A program made the position numbers and the translations under genes. Positions 51,757-61,175 of a DNA stretch of 64,000 nucleotides are shown in pieces; the first letter of the stretch is position 1, and each line of letters starts with the position of its first letter. The notes under the pieces are model-generated. The model was given only the letters and a program-made list of their open reading frames with translations, had not been told where the DNA came from and made no database searches. Source of the stretch: an uncultured Bacteroidales bacterium (lineage in GTDB: Bacteria > Bacteroidota > Bacteroidia > Bacteroidales > Muribaculaceae); contig CACWID010000009.1 in assembly GCA_902760865.1 (NCBI GenBank), positions 1 to 64,000 of the forward strand, given 5' to 3'.

Positions 51757-52527
51757 TTATTTGTTCTTAGCGCTCTCGGTGGAGATGCCGACCAGCTCGG
51801 GGTCGATGAGGATGCGTCCGCAGTACTCACAGACGATCACCTTCTTGTGCATCTTGATCTCCATCTGTCGCTGAGCGGGGATGCGGTTGAAGCAGCCGCC
51901 GCAAGCGTTGCGCTGCACGACGACGATACCCAGACCGTTGCGGGTGTTCTTGCGGATGCGCTTGAAGGCGGTGAGAAGTCGCTCCTCGATCTTGTTCTCC
52001 TGCTTCTTGGCCTTCTCGCGGAGGGTTTCCTCCTTCTGCTTGTTCTCGGAGACGATCTCGTTGAGCTCGCTCTTCTTCTCCTCGAGGGCATGCTCGCGGT
52101 CGGCTACCATATCCCTTGCCTTGCCGATCTCGGCCTTGAGGGCGTCGATGCGTCGTGCTGCCTCGTTCATCTTCTTCTCGGCGAGCTCGATGTTCAGGGT
52201 CTGGTACTCGATCTCCTTGGTCAGGTAGTCGTACTCACGGTTGTTGCGCACGTTGTCCTGGTCGGCGGTGTACTTGTCGATCAGTTCCTCGGATTTGGCC
52301 TTGATGTCGCGGTTGTTAGCCAGTTCCTGCTGCTGCACAGCTACCTCGTCCTCGTACTTGGCCACGCGCGTCTGGAGACCGGCGATCTCGTCCTCGAGGT
52401 CCTGTACTTCCTGAGGCAGTTCACCTCTGAGCGTCTTGATGGCGTCAATCTCGGAGAGTTTCTGCTGCAGGTCATAGAGTGCCTTGAGTTTTTCTTCAAC
52501 GGTGAGTTCTTTCTTCTGTGTTGCCAT
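51757..52527 (-). CDS. C4-type zinc ribbon, coiled-coil protein (CT398-like)
   Basis: A 256-residue soluble protein. Residues ~5-190 are a long antiparallel coiled coil ('VEEKLKALYDLQQKLSEIDA', 'NRDIKAKSEELIDKYTADQD'). The C-terminal ribbon has 'NACGGCFNRIPAQRQMEI' and 'VIVCEYCGRILIDPE', giving four Cys for zinc. The family is nearly always next to Nif3, as here. A role in RNA or nucleic-acid handling has been proposed for homologues but is not established. It starts 85 bases after the nif3 stop. The gap is filled by a CAGTTTTCAGTT-type tandem repeat (52540-52566). Confidence 0.93.
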   Translation of the reverse strand: MATQKKELTVEEKLKALYDLQQKLSEIDAIKTLRGELPQEVQDLEDEIAGLQTRVAKYEDEVAVQQQELANNRDIKAKSEELIDKYTADQDNVRNNREYDYLTKEIEYQTLNIELAEKKMNEAARRIDALKAEIGKARDMVADREHALEEKKSELNEIVSENKQKEETLREKAKKQENKIEERLLTAFKRIRKNTRNGLGIVVVQRNACGGCFNRIPAQRQMEIKMHKKVIVCEYCGRILIDPELVGISTESAKNK

Positions 52528-52612
52528 AATTTTTTGTTTTCAGTTTCCAGTTTTCAGTTTTCAGTTGATTGCGGAAGCCGCTGTCAACTGACGACTGACA
52601 ACTGAGAACTAT

Positions 52613-53413
52613 TTATAGATAATTCACTTGGTTTGTCTCGTTTTTTGCAAAAGCGACTGCAAAGGTAGGATTTTTTTTCTGAATAATCTCTAAAAAAATC
52701 TCTTTTGTGAAATGCTCGCTCTCGTAGTGCCCGATGTCGGCGACGACGATGCGCTGGCTGTTGTCCAGGAAATCGTGGTATCGCATGTCGGCGGTGACAT
52801 AGAGCTGGGCTCCGAGCTGGACGGCTTTGTCGAGCAGGAAACCGCCTGCTCCGCCGCACAGGGCTACGCGGCTGACCATGGTGTCGGCATTGCCGCTGTA
52901 GCGCACGGCACCGACCTCGAAGGCCTCCTTGACGCGCTTGAGCACCTCGCGTGCCGTCATGGGCTCGATGTCGCCGATGACGCCGCATCCCGCCTGCGTG
53001 CTGTCACCGTCGCCGTAGGGGTCCACACGGTTGTCGTCGAGGAAGGTGACTCCCGTCATCCCTATCTTGTCGGCCATGCGGAAGGACACCCCCTGCCAGG
53101 CGCTGTCCATGTTGGTATGGGCGCTGTAGATGGTGATGTCGTGCTTGATGGCCATGGCCACGGTGCGCTCCACGGGCGTGCGGCCCATGATCTTCTTCAG
53201 GCCCCGGAAGATGAGCGGGTGGTGCGAGATGACGAGGTTGAAGCCACGGTCGATGGCCTCGCTGACGACAGCCTCGGTAGCGTCGGTGCACAGGAGCACT
53301 CCGGTGACCTCTGCCTCGGGGTCGCCCACCTGGATGCCCGCATTGTCCCATTCCTCCTGCAGCCTGAGCGGGGCGTACTGCTCGATGGCGTCGGTGATGT
53401 CTCGGATAATCAT
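52613..53413 (-). CDS. Nif3-like dinuclear metal center protein
   Basis: A 266-residue protein of the NIF3/YbgI (GTP cyclohydrolase 1 type 2-like) family. Metal ligands appear in 'GFNLVISHHPLIFRGLK' (His-His), 'YSAHTNMDSAWQGVS' (His, Asp) and the C-terminal 'VVADIGHYESEHFTKE' (His, Glu). The family forms hexameric rings with two metals per subunit; the substrate is unknown. It lacks the ~100-residue insert found in longer Bacteroidetes homologues, so it is the short form. It forms a pair with the zinc-ribbon gene downstream, and aspS lies upstream with a tandem repeat in between. Confidence 0.93.
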   Translation of the reverse strand: MIIRDITDAIEQYAPLRLQEEWDNAGIQVGDPEAEVTGVLLCTDATEAVVSEAIDRGFNLVISHHPLIFRGLKKIMGRTPVERTVAMAIKHDITIYSAHTNMDSAWQGVSFRMADKIGMTGVTFLDDNRVDPYGDGDSTQAGCGVIGDIEPMTAREVLKRVKEAFEVGAVRYSGNADTMVSRVALCGGAGGFLLDKAVQLGAQLYVTADMRYHDFLDNSQRIVVADIGHYESEHFTKEIFLEIIQKKNPTFAVAFAKNETNQVNYL

Positions 53414-53440
53414 TAACCTAGTGGTTGTTGGCCCTGGTGA

Positions 53441-53518
53441 CTAGAGAAACTAGATGCTCTAGACGTTCTAGATGCTCTAGATATTCTAGATATTCTAGAT
53501 ATTCTAGATTCTCTAGTA
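53441..53518. repeat. 9-bp tandem repeat TCTAGATnn
   Basis: About eight units of nine bases (TCTAGATGC, TCTAGACGT, TCTAGATAT and similar) between the aspS stop and the nif3 start. Each unit carries the TCTAGA palindrome, so the array can fold on itself. Confidence 0.9.
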
Positions 53519-53537
53519 GAAGGGGCTAATTGTTGTT

Positions 53538-55319
53538 TTAGATTTTGCCGTCGGCCTTGAGGCGCTCGTTGTCCACGTTGATGTAGAGCTCGTCGAGCTG
53601 CTTCTGGTCCACGGGGCTGGGAGCGTCGAGCATGACGTCGCGGCCGCTGTTGTTCTTCGGGTAGGCGATGCAGTCGCGGATGCTGTCGAGACCGGCCATG
53701 ATCGAGACGAAGCGGTCGAATCCGAAGGCCAGACCGGCATGGGGAGGTGCACCGTACTTGAAGGCGTTGATCAGGAAGCCGAACTGGGCCATGGCACGTT
53801 CGGGGGTGAAGCCCAGGATGTCAAACATCTTGGCCTGCAGCTTGCCGTCATGGATACGCAGGCTGCCGCCACCCACCTCGATGCCGTTGCACACGAAGTC
53901 GTAGGCCACGGCGCGCACCTTCTCGGGATGCTCGTCGAGCAAGGGGATGTCGTCGGGGTTGGGCATGGTGAACGGGTGATGGGTTGCCATCAGGCGTTGC
54001 TCCTCGTCGCTCCACTCGAACAGGGGGAAATCGACGATCCACAGGCACTCGAACTTGCTCTTGTCCCTGAGGCCCAGGCGGTCGCCCATCTCCAGGCGCA
54101 GGGTGCAGAGCTGCACGCGTGTCTTGTTGGCATTGTCGCCGCTCATGATGAGCACGAGGTCGCCGTCGTTGGCGCCCATCTTCTCCTTGAGACGCTGCCA
54201 AACCTCAGGCTCGTAGAACTTGTCGATGCTGCTCTTGACGGTGCCGTCGGTGTTGAACTTGACGTAAACCAGTCCCTTGGCGCCCACTTGGGGACGCTTC
54301 ACGAACTCTACCAGTCCGTCGAGCTGCTTGCGGGTATAGTCGGCGCAGCCGGGAGCGCAGATGGCACCGATATAGTTGGCCTCGTTGAACACGGGGAAGG
54401 TGCCTGTGCCCTTGAGCACGTCGTCCACCTCGACAAAGGTCATGCCGAAGCGGCGGTCGGGCTTGTCACTGCCGTAGAGGCGCATGGCCTCGTGCCAGGT
54501 CATCTGGTCGAGCTTCTCGGGCAGGTCCACACCACGCACCTTCTTGAACAGGTGGCGTGCGAGACCCTCGAAGACCTCGAGCACATCCTCCTGATCGACA
54601 AAGCTCATCTCGCAGTCGATCTGGGTGAACTCGGGCTGACGGTCGGCGCGCAGGTCCTCGTCGCGGAAGCATTTGGCAATCTGGAAGTAGCGGTCAAAGC
54701 CGGCAACCATCAGCAGCTGCTTCAGGGTCTGGGGGCTCTGGGGCAGGGCGTAGAACTGGCCCGGGTTCATGCGTGAAGGCACGATGAAGTCGCGAGCGCC
54801 CTCGGGGGTGGAACCGATCAGGATGGGGGTCTCGACCTCGAGGAAGCCCAGGTCATCGAGATAGTTGCGGATGAGGATCGCCATGTCGTGGCGCAGCTCG
54901 AGGTTCTTGCGCACGGCGTTGCGGCGCAGGTCCAGGTAGCGGTACTTCATCCTCAGGTCGTCGCCGCCGTCGGTGTTGTCCTCGATGGTGAAGGGCGGGG
55001 TGATGCTCTCGCTGAGGATGTTCAGCTCGCTGGCGATGATCTCGATCTCGCCGGTGGGGATGTTGGCGTTCTTGCTGGAGCGCTCGGCCACGGTGCCGAC
55101 AACCTGGATGACATATTCACGTCCCAGGTGGTTGGCCCGATCACAGAGTTCAGCGTTGACCTCATTGTTAAACACGATCTGGGTAATGCCATAACGGTCG
55201 CGCAGGTCCACAAAGGTCATGCCGCCCATTTTGCGAGTGCGCTGTACCCAGCCTGCCAGAGTGACGACTTCGCCCACATTGGCCAGACGAAGTTCGCCGT
55301 TAGTCTTGGTTCTGTACAT
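53538..55319 (-). CDS. aspS: aspartyl-tRNA synthetase
   Basis: A 593-residue class II synthetase of the bacterial type. The N-terminal OB-fold anticodon-binding domain ('[30 protein letters not shown]') is followed by the catalytic domain. Motif 2 is '[24 protein letters not shown]', motif 3 is '[19 protein letters not shown]', and the bacterial GAD insertion lies at about 290-420. Length is typical. No asparaginyl-pathway genes are in view, so whether it is discriminating cannot be said. The call is secure. Confidence 0.98.
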   Translation of the reverse strand: MYRTKTNGELRLANVGEVVTLAGWVQRTRKMGGMTFVDLRDRYGITQIVFNNEVNAELCDRANHLGREYVIQVVGTVAERSSKNANIPTGEIEIIASELNILSESITPPFTIEDNTDGGDDLRMKYRYLDLRRNAVRKNLELRHDMAILIRNYLDDLGFLEVETPILIGSTPEGARDFIVPSRMNPGQFYALPQSPQTLKQLLMVAGFDRYFQIAKCFRDEDLRADRQPEFTQIDCEMSFVDQEDVLEVFEGLARHLFKKVRGVDLPEKLDQMTWHEAMRLYGSDKPDRRFGMTFVEVDDVLKGTGTFPVFNEANYIGAICAPGCADYTRKQLDGLVEFVKRPQVGAKGLVYVKFNTDGTVKSSIDKFYEPEVWQRLKEKMGANDGDLVLIMSGDNANKTRVQLCTLRLEMGDRLGLRDKSKFECLWIVDFPLFEWSDEEQRLMATHHPFTMPNPDDIPLLDEHPEKVRAVAYDFVCNGIEVGGGSLRIHDGKLQAKMFDILGFTPERAMAQFGFLINAFKYGAPPHAGLAFGFDRFVSIMAGLDSIRDCIAYPKNNSGRDVMLDAPSPVDQKQLDELYINVDNERLKADGKI

Positions 55320-55442
55320 TGTCTGTTTGTATTATAGATATATTGTTTGGTTTTTTAGACGATTTAAACATACAAAGTTACTACATTCTCCCCATAATTG
55401 TAGCACTTAGCTTCAAAAAAATCGAAAAACGACTGCTTTTCC

Positions 55443-55472
55443 TTGCCAGGTTTAAAAAAAGCAGTACCTTTG
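55443..55472 (+). promoter_or_regulatory. tRNA-Pro promoter
   Basis: TTG (55443-55445), 19 bases, TACCTTTG (55465-55472), 23 bases before the tRNA. Confidence 0.75.
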
Positions 55473-55495
55473 CACCGCTCAAAATGAGTCTAGTT

Positions 55496-55570
55496 CGGGG
55501 TGTAGCGCAGTCCGGTTAGCGCGCCTGCTTTGGGAGCAGGAAGTCCCTGGTTCGAATCCAGGTACCCCGA
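55496..55570 (+). tRNA. tRNA-Pro(TGG)
   Basis: 75 nt. Acceptor CGGGGTG with TACCCCG, anticodon loop TTTGGGA (TGG), T loop TTCGAAT. CCA is not encoded. Confidence 0.96.
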
Positions 55571-55587
55571 CCGAGGAGAGAAAAAAC

Positions 55588-55628
55588 GCTGGCAGTCAAG
55601 TATAAAAACTTGATTGCCAGCATTTTTT
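55588..55628. terminator. bidirectional terminator
   Basis: A 14-bp stem (55588-55601 with 55608-55621, one G-T) with a T run to 55628, between tRNA-Pro and the converging dockerin gene. Confidence 0.9.
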
Positions 55629-55645
55629 ATCAGTTAAGCGAGAAA

Positions 55646-57481
55646 TCAGATTCCGCGCAGGAGCTTATCAATCAGGGTGGTCACGTCGTCGATGTTGATC
55701 TTGCCGTCGCTGTTCACATCGGCACCGGGAGTCGTGGACTCGCCGCTGAGGAGCATGCGGATGAGAGTCGTGACGTCATCGATGTTGATCTTGCCGTCGC
55801 CGTCCACGTCGCCGGGGGTGACTTCGGGAGCGTCAGATTCACCGAACGTGCGCATATTGGTGTTGGTGATAAAGATGTCGTTGAGCGGGTTGCCCAGGGG
55901 GCGGCTGATGAAGGCCACGATGTGCATCTTGTCGGTGTTCCAGTCGGCAGGGATGTCAACGGTGAACGTGTTCTTGTAGGTCACATCGCTGGTCTTGTTG
56001 AGGTTGACACCAATGGCAGAACCGAGGGCCTGGCGCAGCACGTTGTTGTGCACGTAGTTGTTTTCCAGATTGCCCTGGTTGATCTGCGGAGCCACAAGGC
56101 CGTCCTCGGTGAGATAGACGTTGAGCTTGGCGTCCTCGCCCATAATAGCCTCAAAGCCAGGAACCAGGTCTCCGTTGATGGTGACTACTGCCTGGCGGCT
56201 GTCGGCGTCAAAGGTACTGTTGATAAATACCGTGGCCCAGGAGGGACTCTGGTTCTCCACATAGTCGAAGAACGAGCTCATCGTAGAGGCTGACAGACCA
56301 GAGAGTACACCATAAAGCTGGTTGGCAGCGCTGATGCCCGTCGTGCGATCGAATGTGCCAGTGGGATAGCTGTTAATACCCTGATAGGTGGCGATGGCTT
56401 CGCTTTGGTTGGTGGAGAATGGATCTATCGGAGAACCGAAAAGGACATGGACAGCCACCCATGCCACGTCATCGCGCATATTTATCAGATCCACAACATT
56501 AGCTGTGCCGACAGGACACCATGTGCAACCGGTCGAGGTGAACTGCTCGACAAGGTGCATCTGACGATCGAAGCCATGTTCAAAGATTGCAAATGTGCTC
56601 GTGAATACCACGGGATCCAAGGTCTCACCGTTGACTGTAGCGGGTGTGATGGTCAGTGTGTGGCCTCCAACTTCAAGTTCCTCGGTGTTGAGATCGAAGT
56701 TCATCGTGATTGGGGCGCTGGTCAAGGCGACAGGATTGGTCAGGGTGTTGACCAGCACGCCATCGACAGCGATGTTATAGGTGCAGTTGCCAGGGCCGAT
56801 ATCAGTCGAGCCCAGATTGTAGGTTTCAAACGACACGTTCAAGTCATTGCCAACTTTTATCATCGATTTGTGCTCGACGTTGCGTACCCTGATGACGTAC
56901 TTCGGGAAGTTGTCGTTCTGAACGACGCACTGCAGGCTCAGGTTACCCTTGCTGGACAAGATGACCTGCTTCCAGATGCCGTCCACATAGTGATAACTCG
57001 GATAGGTGGTACCCACCCTGAGGACCGAGAGAGGTTTGGCAAACTTGGTTTCCTGCATGTAGTCAAAGCCGATTCTCAGGCTATAGCCCGCGGGCAAATC
57101 CCTGAGCTGATAGGGTGTCGCCAGCTGGATCATGTTCCAGCCCTGGGCTGATGCTTCGCAGGGCCATTCGGTCGTCTGGTCCATCAGGACATTGCCGTTA
57201 GGCATCACCGGGATGACAAACACGCGGCTGATGGGAGTGGACAGGCACAGGCCCACCCTGAAGGCGACGATTTCGCCGTTGCCGAATGCTGCAAGTTCGT
57301 CGGCTGTGATGTCGGTAGCGACAGTGCAGAGGCCCTCAAAGCTGGTATTTCCCCAACCGGAAGTGGCCAGGTCATCGGTCGTGTAGTGACCCATCAGTCG
57401 CTGGTTGGGCTCGAGGTCCACAGCACCTGAGGTCAGCGGCAGCAACAGGGCTACCATGAGTAGTGATAATAATTTCTTCAT
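55646..57481 (-). CDS. Omp28-like secreted protein with thioredoxin-type motif and dockerin
   Basis: A 611-residue exported protein. Signal peptide about residues 1-19. The N-terminal ~300 residues are beta-rich with Ig-like stretches ('LNVSFETYNLGSTDIGPGNCTYNIAVDG'). The middle contains 'HLVEQFTSTGCTWCPVGTANV', a thioredoxin-like C-x2-C of the Omp28 family, in a segment of about 200 residues. The C-terminal 60 residues are a dockerin with two near-identical loops ('DVDGDGKINIDDVTTLI', 'DVNSDGKINIDDVTTLI'). Omp28 was first seen as a surface antigen of Porphyromonas. A role in redox or adhesion is inferred. TATCTTTG at 57561-57568 (minus) may be its -7 box. Confidence 0.88.
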   Translation of the reverse strand: MKKLLSLLMVALLLPLTSGAVDLEPNQRLMGHYTTDDLATSGWGNTSFEGLCTVATDITADELAAFGNGEIVAFRVGLCLSTPISRVFVIPVMPNGNVLMDQTTEWPCEASAQGWNMIQLATPYQLRDLPAGYSLRIGFDYMQETKFAKPLSVLRVGTTYPSYHYVDGIWKQVILSSKGNLSLQCVVQNDNFPKYVIRVRNVEHKSMIKVGNDLNVSFETYNLGSTDIGPGNCTYNIAVDGVLVNTLTNPVALTSAPITMNFDLNTEELEVGGHTLTITPATVNGETLDPVVFTSTFAIFEHGFDRQMHLVEQFTSTGCTWCPVGTANVVDLINMRDDVAWVAVHVLFGSPIDPFSTNQSEAIATYQGINSYPTGTFDRTTGISAANQLYGVLSGLSASTMSSFFDYVENQSPSWATVFINSTFDADSRQAVVTINGDLVPGFEAIMGEDAKLNVYLTEDGLVAPQINQGNLENNYVHNNVLRQALGSAIGVNLNKTSDVTYKNTFTVDIPADWNTDKMHIVAFISRPLGNPLNDIFITNTNMRTFGESDAPEVTPGDVDGDGKINIDDVTTLIRMLLSGESTTPGADVNSDGKINIDDVTTLIDKLLRGI

Positions 57482-57634
57482 AACGCTGTAATTTTTAATA
57501 AGTTGGTTGTTAATGAGTTATGACTTTTTCTATACTTATGGATAGTTGTTTAGAGGATTACAAAGATAATGATTTTATTTGACAGAAAGCGTTCCGGGCG
57601 TTTTTTTCTGCTTTTCTGCAGGGAGGAGGGGGCC

Positions 57635-57730
57635 GCGACTGAGTCGCGGCACGGGGGACCGGGCGGATGGTGACTGGGCGGATGGGGGGCGGCGACTGAG
57701 TCGCGGCACGGAGGAGCGGGCGGATGGGGG
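57635..57730. repeat. GC-rich tandem duplication with palindrome
   Basis: Two ~36-bp copies (57635-57670, 57692-57729) each begin with GCGACTGAGTCGC, a perfect palindrome around a central G, and end GGGCGGATGG. No gene is likely. Confidence 0.75.
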
Positions 57731-57740
57731 GATAAAGCTA

Positions 57741-57778
57741 GCGGGAGACGCTTTCTCAATCCTGAGAGCGTCTCCCGC
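57741..57778 (-). terminator. hairpin after tRNA-Asp
   Basis: A perfect 12-bp stem (57741-57752 with 57767-57778) with a further inner stem TCTCA/TGAGA, directly past the tRNA 3' end on the minus strand. Confidence 0.75.
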
Positions 57779-57780
57779 TG

Positions 57781-57854
57781 CGGTGTGTACGTGACTCGAA
57801 CACGCGACCCCCTGCGTGACAGGCAGGTATTCTAACCAACTGAACTAACACACC
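57781..57854 (-). tRNA. tRNA-Asp(GTC)
   Basis: 74 nt on the minus strand. Acceptor GGTGTGT with ACACACC, anticodon GTC in loop CTGTCAC, T loop TTCGAGT. Confidence 0.95.
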
Positions 57855-57881
57855 ATGTTGCATTTCTTGCGAAATGTGGCG

Positions 57882-57913
57882 CAAAGTTAATACAAATGTT
57901 TTTAATGTTGCAA
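57882..57913 (-). promoter_or_regulatory. tRNA-Asp promoter
   Basis: Minus strand TTG (57911-57913), 21 bases, TAACTTTG (57882-57889). Confidence 0.7.
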
Positions 57914-57974
57914 ATATTTGAGCCATTTTTTCATCAAATGGGCTCATTTTTTTGTAAAAGCGAGTTGCTGGCGC

Positions 57975-59252
57975 CTATTTGTCGATGACATCGACCCTGA
58001 TGAGCTCGATGCGCGCGGCTGTTTTCCGCTCGATGGTGAACCGGTAGGGCGGCAGCTCGATGACGTCGCCGACGTTGGGGATGGCTTCTTCCTCGTTGAG
58101 CAGGTACCCAGCCAGTGTCTGGTAGTCGTCGCTCTCGGGGATGTCGAGGTGGAAGCGCTCGTTGATTTCCTCGATTTCCATTCGTCCGGCAAACTCGTAG
58201 CTGTTCTCGCTGAGTTGCCTTGCCACGAGATTGTTGCGGTCGTGCTCGTCCTCGATTTCACCGAAGATTTCTTCTACCAGGTCCTCGAGCGTCACCATGC
58301 CGCTGGTGCCGCCGAACTCGTCGAGGACGATGGCCATGGACCGCTTCTGGTCCATGAGTTGCTGCATCATCTTGCGGGCGAGCAGGGTCTCGGGGGCGAA
58401 GAGTACGGGCTTGATGCGGGTCTTCCAGTCGATGTCGGTGACGAAGAGTTCGCTCACCTGGATGAATCCGATGACGTCGTCGATGTTGTCCTTATAGACG
58501 ACAATCTTGGACAGTCCCGAGCTGGTGAAGAGCTTGACGAGGTCGTCGCGCGTGGTGTCGGCGACATCGACGGTGACGATTTCGTTGCGGGGCACCATGC
58601 AGTCCCTGAGTCGCGTGTCGCTGAAGTCGAGGGCGTTCTCAAAGATCTTGACCTCGCGTTCGACCGTCTTGTTCTCGTCCTCGTGCTTGTCGATGTTCTC
58701 CTGCAGGTAAGCGTCGAGCTCATCGACGGTGAGCAGCCGCATGCGCGTGGTGTCGATCTTGATGCCGAAGGCCTTCATGAGCAAGGCCGAGAGCCACTCG
58801 GTGAAGCGCGAGATGGGGTAGAGCAGGCAATAGACCATGTAGAGGGGGATCGACGCCGTGCGAATCGATGCGTTGGGGTTGATGCGGAAGATGGTCTTGG
58901 GTACAAACTCGCCGAAGATGAGGATGATGAGCGTCGCGATGAGCGTCTGCACGAACAGCAGGACGGCCTCGTTGCTGATCTGTCCCTGCAGGGGGATGGT
59001 CAGCAGCTGGGCCATCGCCATGGAATAGACGATGTTGGCGATGTTGTTGCCGATGAGCAGCGTTGAGATGAACATCTCGCGGTTGCTGTAATAGACGTTG
59101 AGGATGCGGTTGATGATGCCTCCACGCGCCATCTCGATTTCGGCCCTGACCTTGTTGGACGAGACAAAAGCGATTTCCATGCCCGAGAAGAAGGCCGAGC
59201 ACAGCAGCGCGATGAGCGCGATAATCAGCGGAGATGAGTAACTGGGATCCAA
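57975..59252 (-). CDS. CNNM/CorC-type transporter-associated protein (DUF21, CBS pair, CorC_HlyC)
   Basis: A 425-residue membrane protein. DUF21 with three to four TM segments (1-190; 'ALIALLCSAFFSGMEIAFVSSNKVRAEI' is typical) is followed by two CBS domains (about 205-330, 'TRLRDCMVPRNEIVTVDV') and a CorC_HlyC domain ('GTSGMVTLEDLVEEIFGEIEDEHD', 'AGYLLNEEEAIPNVGDVIELPPYRFTI'). The family moves or senses magnesium or cobalt. In Bacteroidetes the GldE branch has the same layout. It is the last gene of a coaX - OM protein - lptC - corC cluster. Function is by family only. Confidence 0.93.
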   Translation of the reverse strand: MDPSYSSPLIIALIALLCSAFFSGMEIAFVSSNKVRAEIEMARGGIINRILNVYYSNREMFISTLLIGNNIANIVYSMAMAQLLTIPLQGQISNEAVLLFVQTLIATLIILIFGEFVPKTIFRINPNASIRTASIPLYMVYCLLYPISRFTEWLSALLMKAFGIKIDTTRMRLLTVDELDAYLQENIDKHEDENKTVEREVKIFENALDFSDTRLRDCMVPRNEIVTVDVADTTRDDLVKLFTSSGLSKIVVYKDNIDDVIGFIQVSELFVTDIDWKTRIKPVLFAPETLLARKMMQQLMDQKRSMAIVLDEFGGTSGMVTLEDLVEEIFGEIEDEHDRNNLVARQLSENSYEFAGRMEIEEINERFHLDIPESDDYQTLAGYLLNEEEAIPNVGDVIELPPYRFTIERKTAARIELIRVDVIDK

Positions 59253-59284
59253 AGCGGTACTATTCTATATATATAATATGGTTG

Positions 59285-59920
59285 TTATCTAGCGGGTCGT
59301 GCCGGCTGGGCGGGTCGGGAGAGTTGAGGCGTGGCCGGCGCGGTGTTGCCGCTTCCCGGGTGAGGCATGCGTTTCTCGTCGATGGGGAAGATAGCTTCGA
59401 CCTGACGCAGCTTGTAGGTCGTGAGCCGCTCGTTGGACTCGTAGCCGTAGCCCTCGATGACGCGCCCCTGTTTCTCGATGTGGATGAAGGCGTTGCTGTA
59501 GAGGCGGTGCTCGTGCTGGTTCCACATGAGTTCGTCGGTGAGGACGATGTCCCCCGAGGTGTTGGTGATGCGCACGTTGCCGGTCAGCGTCCATAGCGAC
59601 TGCATCTTGTCGAAGTAGGCCGAGTCGCACCTGATGGTGGACACCGTTCTGTAGTTGTTGTCCAGTTCCTCGCAGGTCACCCCTTTGGGGAAGGTCCAGT
59701 GTGGCTGGCTGGCCTCTTCAAACATGTTCCACAACGGCGAGGCGATGCGGTATCGGGTGTGTCCCGAGTCGCTGATGACCGTCTGCACGTCGGTGGTGGT
59801 CATCGTGGGCACGACCTCGGGGTTGGTGGCATGGCTCACGACGGTGGTGGAGTCGTTCTTGCATCCCGTGAAAGCCGACACCATGGCGGCAGCCAACGCT
59901 ATGTAGAGCAGTTGTCTCAC
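59285..59920 (-). CDS. lptC: LPS export protein LptC-like lipoprotein
   Basis: A 211-residue envelope protein. A lipoprotein signal with lipobox 'VSAFTGC' (Cys about 20) is followed by one beta-jellyroll LptC domain ('CDSAYFDKMQSLWTLTGNVRITNTSGDIVLTDELMWNQHEHRLYSN', 'EKQGRVIEGYGYESNERLTTYKL'). LptC links the LptBFG extractor to LptA in lipopolysaccharide transport. The last 25 residues are Pro/Ala-rich. It starts 10 bases after the OM barrel gene and ends 32 bases before the CorC-like gene. Typical enterobacterial LptC is TM-anchored; the lipoprotein form is usual in Bacteroidetes. Confidence 0.9.
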   Translation of the reverse strand: MRQLLYIALAAAMVSAFTGCKNDSTTVVSHATNPEVVPTMTTTDVQTVISDSGHTRYRIASPLWNMFEEASQPHWTFPKGVTCEELDNNYRTVSTIRCDSAYFDKMQSLWTLTGNVRITNTSGDIVLTDELMWNQHEHRLYSNAFIHIEKQGRVIEGYGYESNERLTTYKLRQVEAIFPIDEKRMPHPGSGNTAPATPQLSRPAQPARPAR

Positions 59921-59930
59921 GCCAGATACC

Positions 59931-61175
59931 TTAGCGGATGCGGCTCTTCCAGAACCACAGCTCGTTGAAGTTCACGCCCAGGGTGATGTTGAGGTAGTTC
60001 TCGGTGATGAGTTTTACCGGGCTGCTCTCGCGGTGCCTCCACTCCAGTCCCAGGTTGATGGTCGTCTTGGTGCCGAGGGCGGGCAGTCCGACACCGATGC
60101 TGGCGCCGTAGTCGCGCACGTTGTTGCCGCTGTAGTTCAAGTAGTCGTGGTTATAGAAGGCGCCGGCACGGAAGGACATGGCACCAGCGAAGCTGCCGCG
60201 ACGGTTGGGGGTGTACTGGACGCCGAGTGCGGCCTTCCAGCGGTCGTCGAACTGCATGGTCTGTGACTCAAATCCGCCGATGGGCAGGTACTTGGCACCG
60301 CTCCACTTCTGGAACGTGTAGTCTCCCTCGATGGTGAGTCGGCGGTCCCAGTTGTAGCTTAGTCCGACACCGATTGTCGTCGGCTGCTCGTAGTTGCCCT
60401 TCATCGAGGTGTAGCCGATGGTGTCCACCTTGCTGTCCTGGCTGTCAAATACCGTTCCCCAAGTGTTGCCGTGGAATGACTTCTTGGGCTGGAAGGTGGC
60501 GCCCACGGTGAGGAGGTCGCGTCCCTTGGAAATCGGCAGGGAGTACTGGAGACCGATCTGCGTGTTCCAGTCCCGCACCTGCATGTTGCGGGTGAAGTAG
60601 CTGGACGAGGTCGAGTTGATGAGCGTCGTGTTGATCGTCGAACCGAACAGGTAGGCGATGTTGAAGCCGATGTTCAGGTTCTTGACGGGTGAGTAGCCCA
60701 CACCGAGGTAGAGCTGGTTGAACCCACCGTTGCCGCTGCGCGACTCCGAGCCGCCCTTGATGTCGCCGCCATAGGCATAGCCCACCGAGGAGTAGGGCAG
60801 CAGTCCGAAGGAAGCACCGAGGCCCTTGGCCACTTTGAAATGTCCCGTGAGGTAATCCAGACCTCCACCGAAACTGTATCCCTTTTTGCCGTTCTCCTTG
60901 CTCCAGAGGTTGGTCAGGTCGATGCCGACGTCCCAGAGGAACGTGAGCGAGTCCACATCGGCGTAAGAAGCAGGGTTCATCACGTTGACGATGCGTCCGC
61001 CCCTCATGGCATATCCCACGCCACCCATCGAGCGCTGAATGCTCGACACGTTGTCGTTGAGCATTCCGTAGCCCATCTTGGAGTAGGGCGTGTAGGCTGT
61101 TTGTGCAAAAGCTGTTACGCAGCATGCGACAGCGGTCAGCACGAGTGTCGCTATGATTTTCTTATCGATTCTCAT
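59931..61175 (-). CDS. outer-membrane beta-barrel protein (FadL/PorV-like)
   Basis: A 414-residue exported protein. The start is the Met of 'MRIDKKIIATLVLTAVACC', which gives a signal peptide ending 'VTAFAQ'. It overlaps coaX by 14 bases; an earlier in-frame ATG adds 35 residues inside coaX without sense. The mature protein has alternating strands with Gly/Tyr/Phe/Trp ('KMGYGMLNDNVSSIQRSMGGVGYAMRGG', 'LGLEWRHRESS', 'NYLNITLGVNFNELWFWK') and ends in Arg. It is a beta-barrel of unknown cargo, conserved next to coaX and lptC in Bacteroidales, so an envelope-assembly link is plausible. Confidence 0.85.
   Translation of the reverse strand: MRIDKKIIATLVLTAVACCVTAFAQTAYTPYSKMGYGMLNDNVSSIQRSMGGVGYAMRGGRIVNVMNPASYADVDSLTFLWDVGIDLTNLWSKENGKKGYSFGGGLDYLTGHFKVAKGLGASFGLLPYSSVGYAYGGDIKGGSESRSGNGGFNQLYLGVGYSPVKNLNIGFNIAYLFGSTINTTLINSTSSSYFTRNMQVRDWNTQIGLQYSLPISKGRDLLTVGATFQPKKSFHGNTWGTVFDSQDSKVDTIGYTSMKGNYEQPTTIGVGLSYNWDRRLTIEGDYTFQKWSGAKYLPIGGFESQTMQFDDRWKAALGVQYTPNRRGSFAGAMSFRAGAFYNHDYLNYSGNNVRDYGASIGVGLPALGTKTTINLGLEWRHRESSPVKLITENYLNITLGVNFNELWFWKSRIR

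Noticed and set aside
53441..53518. Regularly spaced repeats considered as a CRISPR array
   Set aside because: Units are only 9 bases with no spacers and no cas genes in the window.
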